Positions 15,501 through 23,830 of a stretch of DNA of 64,000 nt are shown here, one piece after another; the stretch's first letter is position 1; each line of letters opens with the position of its first letter. The stretch lies in the NCBI RefSeq assembly GCF_030580865.1, contig NZ_JAUQSY010000023.1, forward strand, positions 1 to 64,000, read 5' to 3'. Made by a program: the position numbers and the translations under genes. The notes beneath the pieces were generated by a model. It was not told the DNA's origin and searched no databases. It was given only the letters and a program-made list of their open reading frames with translations. The DNA comes from Hymenobacter aranciens (lineage in GTDB: Bacteria; Bacteroidota; Bacteroidia; Cytophagales; Hymenobacteraceae).

Positions 15501-17212
15501 CTACGGGCACGGTGAGCCTGCGCCTGAATGGCGGCGATGCGAGTGGCAGCAACACGGGCGTGTTCACGGCCCCGGCCGTGGCCGCCAACGGTACCATCAG
15601 CGTGGACAGCGGCCCGCGTAGCGTGGCCCTGGGCGACGTGGACGGCGACGGCGACCTCGACCTCGTGACGGCCAACAGTGCCAGCGATAATGTGAGCGTG
15701 CGCCTGAACGGGGGCGACGCCACGGGCAGCAACACGGGCGTGTTCACGGCCCCCGCCGTGCCCGCCGACGGCTTCGTGAACGTGGAGGACAGCCCCCGCA
15801 GCGTCGTATTGGGCGACGTGGACGGCGACGGCGACCTCGACCTGCTCGCGGCCAACTACAGCTCCGGCACGGTGAGCGTGCGGCTGAACCTGCCGCCCAG
15901 GCCCACGCTCACCAGCCTCAGCACGGCGGCCGAGCTGCCGGGGCAGGCGGTGGTGCTCACCGGCACCAATTTCACCGCTGGCAGCACCGTGAGCTTCGAA
16001 GGCGTGGTGGCCAGCACCGTGAGCTACACTTCGGCCACCTCCCTCACGGCCGTGGTGCCGGTGGGCGCGGCACCGGGCAGCAGCGCCGTAGCGGTGACCA
16101 CGGCCAGCGGCAGCGCCAGCGGCCCGGCCTTCGAGGTGCTGCAGGTGTACCGCAGCACCAGCGCCAGCGGCTGCCTCAGCACCGAGCCCCTGGTGCTGAG
16201 CGGCAGCGGCGGCGCAAACAGCTGGCGCTACCTGCGCCTGCCTGGCGCGGGCGGGGCCGTGGTGGCCGCCATCGAAGACACCCGCGACCTGGGCACCGTG
16301 GTGGCCGGCATTGCCGCTCTGGGCACCGGCACCAGCACGGCCGTGCGCCAGGACCTTCGGAGCCGCCGCTACCTCGACCGCAACTTCTACCTCACCGCTA
16401 CCAACGCCAGCTTCCCCGGCCAGGCGGTGCGCGTGCGCTTCTTCGGCCTGAGCGCCGAGCTCAGCCGCCTGACGGCCGCCGACGGCAACGCCACCGCCGC
16501 CAACCTCAAGGCCTCGCAGTACAGCGGCGCCAACGAGGACTGCGACCTGAGCAACAACGACCCCGCCGCCGAGCGCCGCCTGCTGGCTGCCCCCGCCACC
16601 ATCGTCAGCGGTGCCGACTGGTTCACGGCCCAACTCACCGTGGCCGACCACTTCTCCGAGTTCTACCTCACCGGCGCCAGCTCGCCGCTGCCGGTGGAGC
16701 TGCTGCGCTTCACGGCCACGGCCGAAGGCAAGGCCGCCCGCCTCAGGTGGGCCACGGCCAGCGAGAAGAATAGCGTCCGCTTCGACATCGAGCGCAGCAC
16801 CGACGGGAACACGTTTGCCAGGATTGGCGAGGAGAAAGCGCAGGGCACGAAAGCCAGTCCCAGCGCCTACACCTATCTCGACTCCACCATTCCGCCCACC
16901 CACCAGCCCACCTACTACCGCCTGCGCCAGGTGGACCAGGATGGCACCGCCAGCTACTCGCCCGTGCGGGCCGTGGCCATCGGCAGCAAAGCCGGCCTCA
17001 CGCTCATCCCCAACCCCGCCCGCAGCAGCGTGGCCGTGGCCGGCCTCAGCGCCGGGGCCGTCGTGGCGGTGTTCGACGCCCTGGGCCGCCCCGTAGCCCA
17101 GGCAACCGCCGAGGCCGATGGCACCGCCCGGCTGGTGCTGCCCGCCGGGCTGGCCCCGGGCGTGTACATCGTCCGTAGCGGCGCCCAGGCCCGGCGCCTG
17201 ACGGTGGAGTAG
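12542..17212 (+). CDS. T9SS-secreted giant FG-GAP/VCBS-repeat surface protein
   Basis: This 1556-residue protein has a signal peptide (1-30, ending AARAQ). A Big_5-like Ig domain (~40-140) is followed by seven or more FG-GAP/VCBS repeats (~150-510), each with LGDIDGDGDLDL, the Ca-binding loop of integrin-type propellers. An IPT/TIG domain (~510-590), a second Big_5 domain (~600-700) and a second array of about seven 62-residue repeats (~700-1115) come next; in this array LRLNGGDATGSNTGVF links each LGDVDGDGDLDL. After another IPT/TIG, the C-terminal third shares the LQVYRS...DHFSEFYLTG module with the 5468 protein. It ends with the same T9SS tail, GVYIVRSGAQARRLTVE. It is probably a calcium-binding surface adhesin. 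Confidence 0.92.
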   Translation: MTNFLSLPGGWHRLRVLVLLVLLPAAAARAQGPAVTRAGLAPAANTYAAPRNGAVVVPFSQPLNAATAGNITIHSVQYRGRRTATAATSGSTVTLAPTVPASGSPRADFKPGEEVQVTVPATVLSTGGAAALPYVYQFRAAATGGNADFGTPGPTVAVGNQPRFIAPADLDGDGDLDLVVASATADNVTVRLNDGAGNFTAHPTNPTPATGDNPRSVAVGDIDGDGDLDLVTSASAGPAATTVGVYLNDGTGDFTPHPIKPNPGSFGAPYNVKLGDIDGDGDLDLLTAAYAESMVKVHLNDGTGNFSAHPTTPTLPGVANACALGLGDIDADGDLDLVTTAFTAGRAYVWRNDGAGNFSAHPTTPVLVVGGNPYTAMLGDIDADGDLDLLVANNSGTSTVSVRRNDGTGGFSGTTELVVGTTPYNSALGDVDGDGDLDLVVAVGTAAGVTLRLNDGTGTFVAPTTPPVVTSTVVSVALADVNGDGALDLLAGANSTTLYVRLNLPQPVLGSFAPGRGAAGSSVTIVGTGLANATSVSFNGTAQTVITNSTGMSLTVAVPPGASTGPLTVTTPAGTSAVSSASFVVQLAVSSTSPAANATAAPRASPAVGLTFSEPVTAASIVPTKTTGIKVYSSQVGGRKAGSFTRSGSTVSYTSSLPGSRADFKPGETVSVSVPATVLSAGGVAATRKVYQFTTAVSTAGAGVFAPPAVVANGSVGVGSQPYGVVLGDVDGDGDLDLLAPNYPNGTVSLRLNGGDATGSNTGVFTAPAVAANGTISVGPNPYSLVLGDVDGDGDLDLLTTNLNSASVSLRLNGGDATGSNTGVFAAPSVPTNGTISVGTNPSSVTLGDVDGDGDLDLLTANNNTMGTVSLRLNGGNASGSNTGVFAAPAVPANGIVSVNSDPRSVTLGDVDGDGDLDLLTAHTGTTGTVSVCLNGGDATGSNTGVFAAPAVAANGTIGVGANPYSVVLGDVDGDGDLDLLTANSNTTGTVSLRLNGGDASGSNTGVFTAPAVAANGTISVDSGPRSVALGDVDGDGDLDLVTANSASDNVSVRLNGGDATGSNTGVFTAPAVPADGFVNVEDSPRSVVLGDVDGDGDLDLLAANYSSGTVSVRLNLPPRPTLTSLSTAAELPGQAVVLTGTNFTAGSTVSFEGVVASTVSYTSATSLTAVVPVGAAPGSSAVAVTTASGSASGPAFEVLQVYRSTSASGCLSTEPLVLSGSGGANSWRYLRLPGAGGAVVAAIEDTRDLGTVVAGIAALGTGTSTAVRQDLRSRRYLDRNFYLTATNASFPGQAVRVRFFGLSAELSRLTAADGNATAANLKASQYSGANEDCDLSNNDPAAERRLLAAPATIVSGADWFTAQLTVADHFSEFYLTGASSPLPVELLRFTATAEGKAARLRWATASEKNSVRFDIERSTDGNTFARIGEEKAQGTKASPSAYTYLDSTIPPTHQPTYYRLRQVDQDGTASYSPVRAVAIGSKAGLTLIPNPARSSVAVAGLSAGAVVAVFDALGRPVAQATAEADGTARLVLPAGLAPGVYIVRSGAQARRLTVE

Positions 17213-17329
17213 GGCTTTATACTGCCTGCGCCTGACCCAGGCAGGGCGCCCCGCTTCCGGACCCGGCCACCGGCCGCCGCCCGGGGCGGCCCGCCCTGCC
17301 CCGCCCCGCCCCAAGCGGAACCGATTGGC

Positions 17330-17337
17330 TACCTTCG
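17330..17337 (+). promoter_or_regulatory. Putative -7 box of PAS kinase gene
   Basis: TACCTTCG has one mismatch to TAnnTTTG, 28 nt before the ATG at 17366. The 17213-17365 gap otherwise holds a GC-rich hairpin but no T tail. Confidence 0.35.
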
Positions 17338-17365
17338 TGGCTTGTTGCCCGCCACTATTCTTCCG

Positions 17366-19378
17366 ATGGACTTTCCCGGCTCCCTGCCCGCCGCCGTGGC
17401 CCCGCTTCCCGGCGATGTCGACCCCACCGACCTGCTGCGCGGCGTGCTCGACGTGTCGCTCACGGCCCTGCAGCTGCTGCGGCCCGTCTACGCGCCGGAC
17501 GGGGCCGCCATCATCGACTTTACGCCCGAGTACACCAACCCCGCCGGGCTGCGCATGCTGGGCTACGGGCAGCAGCCCCGCGGCACGATGCTCGAGCTCT
17601 TTCCCCACACCCTGGCCAACGGCATCTTCGCCTACTACCAGCGGGCCTTCGCCGCCCCCGAGCCGCTAACCTACGAGCTGAACTACCAGACTGATGGGCT
17701 CGACAACTACTTCCGGGTGCAGGCCCGGCGCCAGGGGCCGCTGCTGCTGGTGAGCTTCACCGACACCAGCGACCAGCCCCGCTCGGCCGCCGAGCAGTTC
17801 CTGCGCGACAGTCAGGCCGCCGAGCAGGCCGCCCGCACCGAGGCCGAGCGCCAGCGCCAGCGCTTCCACGAGGTGCTGATGCAGCTGCCCGCCTACGTGG
17901 CGGTATACCACGGCCCCGACCACACGTACCAGTTCGTCAATCCGCCCTACCAGGGCATGTTTCCGGACCGCTCCTTCCCGGGCCGCACGCTGGGCGAAGC
18001 CATTCCGGAGGTTCACGGGCTGGGAGTGGGAGCGTTGTTCGACCGGGTGTATCAGACCGGGGAGCCCTTCCACATTCCCGAGCTGGAGGGCTGGTTCGAC
18101 TTCAAGGGCAGCGGCGAGCCAGAACAGGTGTTTCTGAACCTGCACCTGCAGCCGCTGCGCGACGCCCAGGGCCGGGTGGACGGCGTGCTCGACTACAGCT
18201 ACAACATTACCGAGCAGGTGCGGGCCCGCCGCCAAGTGGAACAGCTCAACCAGGAACTTGAAGCCCGCGTGCAGGCCCGCACGGCCGACTTGCAGGAAAG
18301 CGAGATGCAGTTCCGCACCATGGCCGACGCGGCCCCGGCCATGCTCTGGGTGACCGACCCCGCCGGCCAGTGCACCTACCTCAACGCCCAGTGGTACCAG
18401 TACACCGGCCAGACCGAAGCCGAGGCCCTGGGCCTGGGCTGGACCCGGGCCGTGCACCCCGACGACGCCGCGCTGGCCAGGCAGCAGTTTCTCGACGCCA
18501 ACGCCCGACGCGTCCCGTTTCACCTCCGCTACCGCCTGCGGCGCCACGACGGGGTGTATCGCTGGGCCATCGACGCGGGCCAGCCCCGCTTTGCCGAAGA
18601 CGGCCCCTACGCCGGCTTCGTGGGCACGGTCGTCGACATCCACGAGCAGCAGCTGGCCGAAGACGAGCTGCACGCCACCAATACCCGGCTCACGCGCACC
18701 AACGTGGACCTGGACAACTTCATTTACACCGCCAGCCACGACCTCAAGGCGCCCATCACCAACATCGAGGGCCTGCTGCTGGCCCTGGAGGAGGAGTTGC
18801 TCCCGGCGGCCCGTACCGGCGACGTGCCCCTGATGCTGACCATGATGCAGGACGCCGTCGACCGCTTCCGCCGCACCATCGACCACCTCACCGACCTGAG
18901 CCGCCTGCAAAAGGAGCACAGTCCCGACCGCGACACCGTGGCTCTGGCTCCGGTGGTGGAGGCCGTGCGCCTCGACCTGACGCCCCTGCTGGCCCAGACC
19001 CAGGGCCGGCTGACGGTGGACGTGCCCGCCGACCTGACGGTGACCTTCGCCGAAAAGAACCTGCGCTCGGTGGTGTATAACCTGCTCAGCAACGCCTTTA
19101 AGTACCGCCACCCCGACCGGGCGCCCGCCGTGCAGCTGCGCGCCCGGGCCACCGATGACCACGTGGTGCTGGAGGTGCAGGACAACGGCCTGGGCCTCGA
19201 CCTGGGGCAGGGTGAGGAGAAGCTCTTTGCCATGTTCCAACGCCTGCACACCCACGTGGAGGGCACCGGCGTGGGCCTCTACATGGTGAAGCGCATCCTG
19301 GAAAACGCCAGCGGCCGCATCGAAGTCAGCAGCGCAGTGGGGCAGGGCTCCACCTTCCGGGTGTACTTCCGGCGCTAG
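17366..19378 (+). CDS. PAS-domain sensor histidine kinase
   Basis: This cytoplasmic kinase of 670 residues has no membrane segments. Three PAS-like domains are visible: ~20-140 (NPAGLRMLGYG), ~165-285 (VAVYHGPDHTYQFVNPPYQG) and ~310-425 (PAMLWVTDPAGQCTYLN, ending VVDIHEQQ). A coiled segment lies between the second and third. The HisKA domain has FIYTASHDLKAPITNIEG with the phospho-acceptor H458. The HATPase domain has NLLSNAFKYRHPDR (N box), DNGLGLDLGQG (G1) and GTGVGLYMVKRI (G2). The 39-nt gap to the CheY-like gene suggests a kinase-regulator pair. It is closely similar in design to the kinase at 22112. An upstream TTG is also possible as start. Confidence 0.9.
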   Translation: MDFPGSLPAAVAPLPGDVDPTDLLRGVLDVSLTALQLLRPVYAPDGAAIIDFTPEYTNPAGLRMLGYGQQPRGTMLELFPHTLANGIFAYYQRAFAAPEPLTYELNYQTDGLDNYFRVQARRQGPLLLVSFTDTSDQPRSAAEQFLRDSQAAEQAARTEAERQRQRFHEVLMQLPAYVAVYHGPDHTYQFVNPPYQGMFPDRSFPGRTLGEAIPEVHGLGVGALFDRVYQTGEPFHIPELEGWFDFKGSGEPEQVFLNLHLQPLRDAQGRVDGVLDYSYNITEQVRARRQVEQLNQELEARVQARTADLQESEMQFRTMADAAPAMLWVTDPAGQCTYLNAQWYQYTGQTEAEALGLGWTRAVHPDDAALARQQFLDANARRVPFHLRYRLRRHDGVYRWAIDAGQPRFAEDGPYAGFVGTVVDIHEQQLAEDELHATNTRLTRTNVDLDNFIYTASHDLKAPITNIEGLLLALEEELLPAARTGDVPLMLTMMQDAVDRFRRTIDHLTDLSRLQKEHSPDRDTVALAPVVEAVRLDLTPLLAQTQGRLTVDVPADLTVTFAEKNLRSVVYNLLSNAFKYRHPDRAPAVQLRARATDDHVVLEVQDNGLGLDLGQGEEKLFAMFQRLHTHVEGTGVGLYMVKRILENASGRIEVSSAVGQGSTFRVYFRR

Positions 19379-19417
19379 GGCCGCCGGTCCGATTCCCCTA
19401 TCATACCATAGCTACCC

Positions 19418-19825
19418 ATGCCCAAGCTTCCTGCCGTGCTGCTGGTCGATGACGACCCCACCACCAACTTCCTCAACAAAAAGCTCCTGCTGCGCCTCGG
19501 CGTCACCGACAACGTGCGCGTGGCCCTCAACGGGCAGGAAGCCCTGCGTGAGGTGCAGCAGCACTGCCAGGAACAGCCGACCGGCTGTCCGGCCCTGGTG
19601 TTCCTCGACATCAACATGCCCGTCATGAACGGCATTCAGTTTCTGGAAGCCTACCAGCAGCTGCCCGCCCCGCAGCAGCAGGCGGTGGTAGTGGTGATGC
19701 TGACCACCTCCGTGAGCCCCCGCGACCAGCAGCTGATACAGACCCTGCCCGTGGCCGACTACCTCGACAAGCCTCTGAACAAAGAGCAGGTGGAGCGCGT
19801 GCTGGCGCAGCACTTCCCTGCCTAG
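19418..19825 (+). CDS. CheY-like single-domain response regulator
   Basis: This 135-residue receiver has no output domain. AVLLVDDDPTTNFLNKKLL gives the acidic pocket, LVFLDINMPVMNG the phospho-acceptor Asp, MLTTSVSP the conserved Thr/Ser, and YLDKPLN the Lys. It resembles the small receivers (Rcp1-like) that accompany PAS or phytochrome kinases. It follows the PAS kinase by 39 nt on the same strand, so it is the probable phosphoryl acceptor of that kinase. Confidence 0.9.
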   Translation: MPKLPAVLLVDDDPTTNFLNKKLLLRLGVTDNVRVALNGQEALREVQQHCQEQPTGCPALVFLDINMPVMNGIQFLEAYQQLPAPQQQAVVVVMLTTSVSPRDQQLIQTLPVADYLDKPLNKEQVERVLAQHFPA

Positions 19826-19889
19826 CCCGCGCCGGCAGCCGCACCCGGGGCCGGCCGTGGCTGCCCGGGGCGCTACCGCCAGCCCGCTC

Positions 19890-20421
19890 CCCACCACCTG
19901 TGTGGTACCGCCTGCGGCCGGCAGGCCACCGTGGGCGACGACCGCAGCGTCTACCTCGACCAAGTTGAAATCCTTGGCAGCGGCGGAGCCGTGGTGGCAG
20001 GTGCCGTGGGCAATAGCAGCTTTGAAACCGGCCCGGCCGGGGCCCTCAACTCCCCCCACCACGGCCGCGCCCTGGACCTTCATTCCCAACGGCGGCAACG
20101 TGGGCATTGCCACTTCGGCCAGCGCCTACGCGTCCCCCGCGCCGCCCAACGGCAGCCACGTGGCCTTGTTTCAAGGTGCCGGGGGCGCCATCGAGCAAAC
20201 CCTGGCCCTACCTGCGGACACCTACCAGGTGTGCAGCTGGCCCAGCGCCAGTGCTGCAGTGCGCCCTACAACCAGGCCCTGCAGGTGTACATTAACGGCG
20301 TGGCGCTGGGGGCCGCCCTCACCACCAGCGGCGCGGGCTACGTGCAGCTGCTGTCGCAGCCCTTCACGATGGCAGCGGGCGTGTATATAGTGCGCAGCGG
20401 CAGCGCCTGGTGGTGGAGTAA
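19890..20421 (+). pseudogene. Decayed secreted protein with frameshifted T9SS tail
   Basis: Consecutive pieces of one protein appear in different frames. Frame 2 reads DRSVYLDQVEILGSGGAVV and GNSSFETGPAGALN; frame 3 continues PWTFIPNGGNVGIATSASAY and SHVALFQGAGGAIEQTLALP; frame 2 resumes with QALQVYINGVALGAALTTSG and FTMAAGVYIVRSGSA; the last codons LVVE-stop need another shift. The order matches a carbohydrate-binding-like beta domain and the T9SS ending GVYIVRSG...LVVE. At least three frameshifts and the absence of a start make it a pseudogene. Upstream parts are lost. Confidence 0.7.
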
Positions 20422-20449
20422 GGCCGGTTTATCGTCAAAACCCTCATGT

Positions 20450-20491
20450 AAGGCCCCCTTCGGAAACAGCGCTGTTTCCGAAGGGGGCCTT
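20450..20491. terminator. Perfect 42-bp palindrome, bidirectional terminator
   Basis: The 21-nt arms 20450-20470 and 20471-20491 are exact reverse complements without a loop (AAGGCCCCCTTCGGAAACAGC and its complement). It sits between the decayed plus-strand gene and the convergent regulator at 20521. Confidence 0.75.
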
Positions 20492-20520
20492 TGGGGTAGC
20501 AGCCGCCTTGCCAGCTACTA

Positions 20521-21177
20521 TTATTCAGGCAATAGCCCCTGCCGCACTGCCATTTTAATCAGCGACGCCGTGTTGCGCGTCCGCGTCTTCTCCATGATAT
20601 TTTGGCGGTGTGTTTCCACCGTGCGCTTGCTGGCGAAGAGCATGCTGGCGATTTCGGCGTTGGTGTGGCCAGCCGCCACCAGCTGCAGCACCTCCATTTC
20701 GCGCTTGCTGAGGCCCAGCAGGGCCGCCACCTCCTCGGCCGAATCGGCGGTGGCGGGGTTGGCGTGCAGACGGCCCAGCAGCGCCAGGCCCATGTCGGAG
20801 CACAGGAAAGGGCGGCCGGCCGCCACGGTGCGAATGGCGTGCACCAGCTCGGTGGTAGCCGACTGCTTCACGATGTAGCCGTGGGCCCCAAGGTCGAATG
20901 CGCGAACTACGTACTGTTCGTTGGTCAGCTCAGAGCGAGCCAGTACCCGCAGGGCGGCGTGTTGCTCGCCCAGCGTAGGCAGCAGGCCGAAAGCGTCGGG
21001 GCCGGGCAAGCTCAGGTCGAGGAGCAGCAGGGTGGGCTGTTGCAGGGCCAGCTGGTCCAGCAGCTCACTGCCGGAGGTAGCAACGCCCACTACTTCTACG
21101 CCAGCCGTAGCCGCCAGGGCACCCTGTAAAGCAGCACAGGTAGCAGCGGAACTATCGGTAAGGAGAACGCGAATCAT
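20521..21177 (-). CDS. NarL/LuxR-family response regulator with altered acidic pocket
   Basis: This 218-residue regulator has a receiver domain (1-120) with phospho-acceptor D54 in LLLLDLSLPG and Lys104 in YIVKQSA. A LuxR-type HTH (~150-215) reads LSKREMEVLQLVAAGHTNAE and SKRTVETHRQNIMEKT. The first acidic pocket reads LLTDSSA, so the usual second Asp is Ser9, and the switch Thr/Ser region is LARSEL. Metal binding may be weaker, or the protein may work without phosphorylation. It is transcribed towards the pseudogene and divergent from the paralogous regulator at 21454; the two share closely similar HTH sequences. Confidence 0.9.
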   Translation of the reverse strand: MIRVLLTDSSAATCAALQGALAATAGVEVVGVATSGSELLDQLALQQPTLLLLDLSLPGPDAFGLLPTLGEQHAALRVLARSELTNEQYVVRAFDLGAHGYIVKQSATTELVHAIRTVAAGRPFLCSDMGLALLGRLHANPATADSAEEVAALLGLSKREMEVLQLVAAGHTNAEIASMLFASKRTVETHRQNIMEKTRTRNTASLIKMAVRQGLLPE

Positions 21178-21453
21178 AGGGGGTAAGCGGGGCCTCAGGC
21201 TGCCGGCTGCACCGGGTGGTGCCGGAACCGGCGGGCGTTAAGGGCTTCGAAAATACATGATGCGCAGAGCCAAATCCTGTGCCGAAGTCCAAAAACCGTA
21301 TTTATCCCCGCAAATGAACGCTGCCAGCGCTTACTTCTGGTAGAAATACGTAGCAAAAATTACCGTTGTCGGGCGGCCTTTCCCGTATAGGGGAGATGCC
21401 GAAGACCGCCGCTCATCCCCGGGCGCCGGTTTTCTCCTCCTTCCTTTGTAGCC

Positions 21454-22110
21454 ATGACCCGACTTCTGCTTGCCGACGACCACACCATCCTGCGCGATGG
21501 CATCCGGTCGCTGCTTTTGGCCGAACCTGACTTAGATATCGTGGGCGAGGCCAGCAACGGCGCCGAAGTGCTGACGCTGCTCGAAACCCACCCCGCCGAC
21601 GTAGTGCTGATGGACGTGCAGATGCCCGTGCTCGACGGCTTTGCCACGATGCCCGAACTGCGCCGCCGCTTCCCCGACGTGCGCGTGCTCGTGCTCACCA
21701 TGCTCGACCACGAAAACTACGTAGCTCGCATGTTTGAGGCCGGCGCGCTAGGCTACGTGCTCAAAAACGCCGCCATTGCCGAAATCACCTTCGCCATCCG
21801 CCGGGTGGCCGCCGGGCATCCGTTCCTGTGCACCGAAATCGGCATGAACATGCTCTACAAGGCCGTGGCCCAGGCCAGCGCCCTCTCGGCCGACGGCGAC
21901 CCCGCCCGCGCCGGCAACGACCTCACCGCCCGTGAGCTGGAGGTACTAAAGCTTATCGCCGAAGGCCTTACCAACGGCGAAATCGCCGACCGGCTGTTCA
22001 CCAGCAAGCGCACCATCGAGACGCACCGCCAGAATATCATCGGTAAAACCCACGCAAAGAACACGGCGGCTCTGATTAAGCTGGCGGTGAGCCGAGGGTT
22101 GATTTCGTAG
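21454..22110 (+). CDS. NarL/LuxR-family response regulator
   Basis: This 218-residue regulator has an intact receiver: LLADDHTILRDGI (acidic pair), VVLMDVQMPVLDG (phospho-acceptor D54), VLVLTMLDH (Thr switch) and YVLKNAA (Lys). The LuxR HTH (~150-215) reads LTARELEVLKLIAEGLTNGE and SKRTIETHRQNIIGKT. The stop codon (22108-22110) is 1 nt from the stop of the convergent PAS kinase gene of the kai operon, which makes that kinase a candidate partner. It is divergent from the regulator at 20521, with about 276 nt between the starts. A TTCCTTTG box (21441-21448) is close to the ATG. Confidence 0.92.
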   Translation: MTRLLLADDHTILRDGIRSLLLAEPDLDIVGEASNGAEVLTLLETHPADVVLMDVQMPVLDGFATMPELRRRFPDVRVLVLTMLDHENYVARMFEAGALGYVLKNAAIAEITFAIRRVAAGHPFLCTEIGMNMLYKAVAQASALSADGDPARAGNDLTARELEVLKLIAEGLTNGEIADRLFTSKRTIETHRQNIIGKTHAKNTAALIKLAVSRGLIS

Positions 22111-22111
22111 G

Positions 22112-23830
22112 CTACTCTTTCACGAAATACACCGCAAACACCGTCCCGGTGCCGATTTCGCTTTGCACGGTGATGTGGCCGCCTGCATTCTCCACCATCT
22201 TCTTCACCATGTAGAGGCCAATGCCCGAGCCTTCTACGTGGTCGTGCAGGCGCTGAAACATGCCGAAGAGCTTGGTTTGCCCGCTGGCGTCGAGCCCCAG
22301 GCCGTTGTCGGCCACGGCCAGCACGGCAAAGGCGCCCTCGCAGTAGGCCCGCAGCTGCACCTGCGGCGGGCGGCTGGGGTGGCGGTATTTCAGGGCGTTG
22401 CTGAGCAGGTTGAACACCACCGAGCGCAGGTTTTTCTCCGAAAAAGCAATGCTGGGGCACTCGCTGATATCTACCTCGATGGTGCCACCGGTTTGCTGCA
22501 CCAAGGGCTTCAAATCAAGAAGTACGTCGCGGATAATGGCCTCCAGCTCGATTGGTTCCAGAGGCTGGCCGTCTTCCTTTTGCAGCTTCGAGATGTCGGT
22601 GAGCTGGCTGATGGTTTTCTGGAAGCGGTCCACCGAGTCCTGCATCATGTGCAGGATGGGCGCCACGTCGGCGCTGAAGGTGTGCACCGGCGGCAGCTCG
22701 GAGATGAGGGCGTGCAGCAGGCCTTCGATGTTGGTGATGGGCGCCCGCAGGTCGTGCGAGGCGGTGTAGATAAAGTTGTCGAGGTCGACGTTGGCGCGGG
22801 TGAGTTGGGCGTTGTTGTCCTGCAGCTGGCGCTGGGTGAGGGCAATGCGCTCCTGGGTCATCTTGTGCTCGTGGATGTCGGTGCAGGTGCCAATCCACTG
22901 AATGATTTCGCCGTGCTCGTTGCGCGAGGGCAGGGCGCGGCCCAGCATCCAGCGGTACTCGCCGGCCTGGTTTTTAAAGCGATACTCGACCTCAAAAAAG
23001 TCGCCGGTTTGCAGGCATTCTTTCCAGCGCTCGGCGGCGGCGGGCGCATCGGCGGGGTGCAGTTGGGCGCTCCAGCCGCCGTCGGCGCCGATGGCGTTTT
23101 CGGGGCCGATGAAGTCGAACCAGCGGCGGTTGAGGTAGGTGTTGCGGCCGGCGGGGTTGGCCGTCCAGGCTATCTGCGGAATGCCTTCGAGCAGGCGCTG
23201 GGCCTCGGCGGCGGCCTGCTCCATCTCGCGGCGGGCGGTTTGCTGGGCGCGCAGCTCCTCGTTTTTGTGCTCGATGAGGGCATTCTGGGCCTCCACGCGG
23301 GCCTTGATTACCTTGATTTCGCGCTGGGCCGAGAGGTCCGTCAGAATGACGGCCAGCACCGGCGACTCGTGAAACTCCAGCACGTTCATCGACAGCGAAA
23401 ACGGCGTGAGCTTACCTTGGCGCGTGCGCAAGGGCATCTCGCCCTTGCTCTTGCCGGCCCAGCCTTTGGCCAGCAGCGCCGTCCAGTACGCCGCAAACTC
23501 CGCGGGCACAAACTGCTCAAAGGCCAGCCCGATTACGTCTTCCAGCGGCACTTCCAGCAGGCTGGCCAGGCAGGCGTTGCAGTAGAGCACGGTGGCGTCG
23601 TCGCTGAGCAGCATGGCGCCCTCGTTCATCTGCTCGATGAGGGTGCGGTAGCCCTGGTCGGCGCCTTCGAGGGTGAAGATGCGCGGGCCCTCGGCGCCCT
23701 GCACGGCCAGCGCATCCACGGCCCCGGTCCGGATGGCCTCAATCAGCTCCTCGGCCTCGTGCAGGCGCTGCCGGAGTTCTTCGATTTCGCGGGCCGCAGC
23801 GGCCCCGGCGGGGGTCGGCGATGGGCTCAT
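22112..23830 (-). CDS. PAS-domain sensor histidine kinase, kai operon
   Basis: This 572-residue soluble kinase begins with a coiled coil (REIEELRQRLHEAEELIEAI, ~15-35). PAS domains follow at ~55-170 (EGAMLLSDDATVLYCN) and ~205-335 (AWTANPAGRNTYLN, ending CTDIHEHKM). The HisKA motif is FIYTASHDLRAPITNIEG with H359. The ATPase has NLLSNALKYRHPSR, DNGLGLDASG and GSGIGLYMVKKM. Its start overlaps the stop of the upstream kaiB gene by 4 nt (23827-23830), so it is the last gene of a kaiC-kaiB-kaiB-kinase operon. It lacks the KaiB-like sensor domain of cyanobacterial SasA, so any input from the Kai proteins would use another route. Confidence 0.92.
   Translation of the reverse strand: MSPSPTPAGAAAAREIEELRQRLHEAEELIEAIRTGAVDALAVQGAEGPRIFTLEGADQGYRTLIEQMNEGAMLLSDDATVLYCNACLASLLEVPLEDVIGLAFEQFVPAEFAAYWTALLAKGWAGKSKGEMPLRTRQGKLTPFSLSMNVLEFHESPVLAVILTDLSAQREIKVIKARVEAQNALIEHKNEELRAQQTARREMEQAAAEAQRLLEGIPQIAWTANPAGRNTYLNRRWFDFIGPENAIGADGGWSAQLHPADAPAAAERWKECLQTGDFFEVEYRFKNQAGEYRWMLGRALPSRNEHGEIIQWIGTCTDIHEHKMTQERIALTQRQLQDNNAQLTRANVDLDNFIYTASHDLRAPITNIEGLLHALISELPPVHTFSADVAPILHMMQDSVDRFQKTISQLTDISKLQKEDGQPLEPIELEAIIRDVLLDLKPLVQQTGGTIEVDISECPSIAFSEKNLRSVVFNLLSNALKYRHPSRPPQVQLRAYCEGAFAVLAVADNGLGLDASGQTKLFGMFQRLHDHVEGSGIGLYMVKKMVENAGGHITVQSEIGTGTVFAVYFVKE

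Noticed and set aside
14753..17608. 951-codon minus-strand open frame opposite the FG-GAP gene
   Set aside because: Antisense shadow of repetitive GC-rich coding DNA; the composition (Gly, His, Ala, Val) is low-complexity.
22112..23830. SasA-like kinase
   Set aside because: It sits in the kai operon but has PAS sensors and no KaiB-like N-terminal domain, so the SasA name is not justified.
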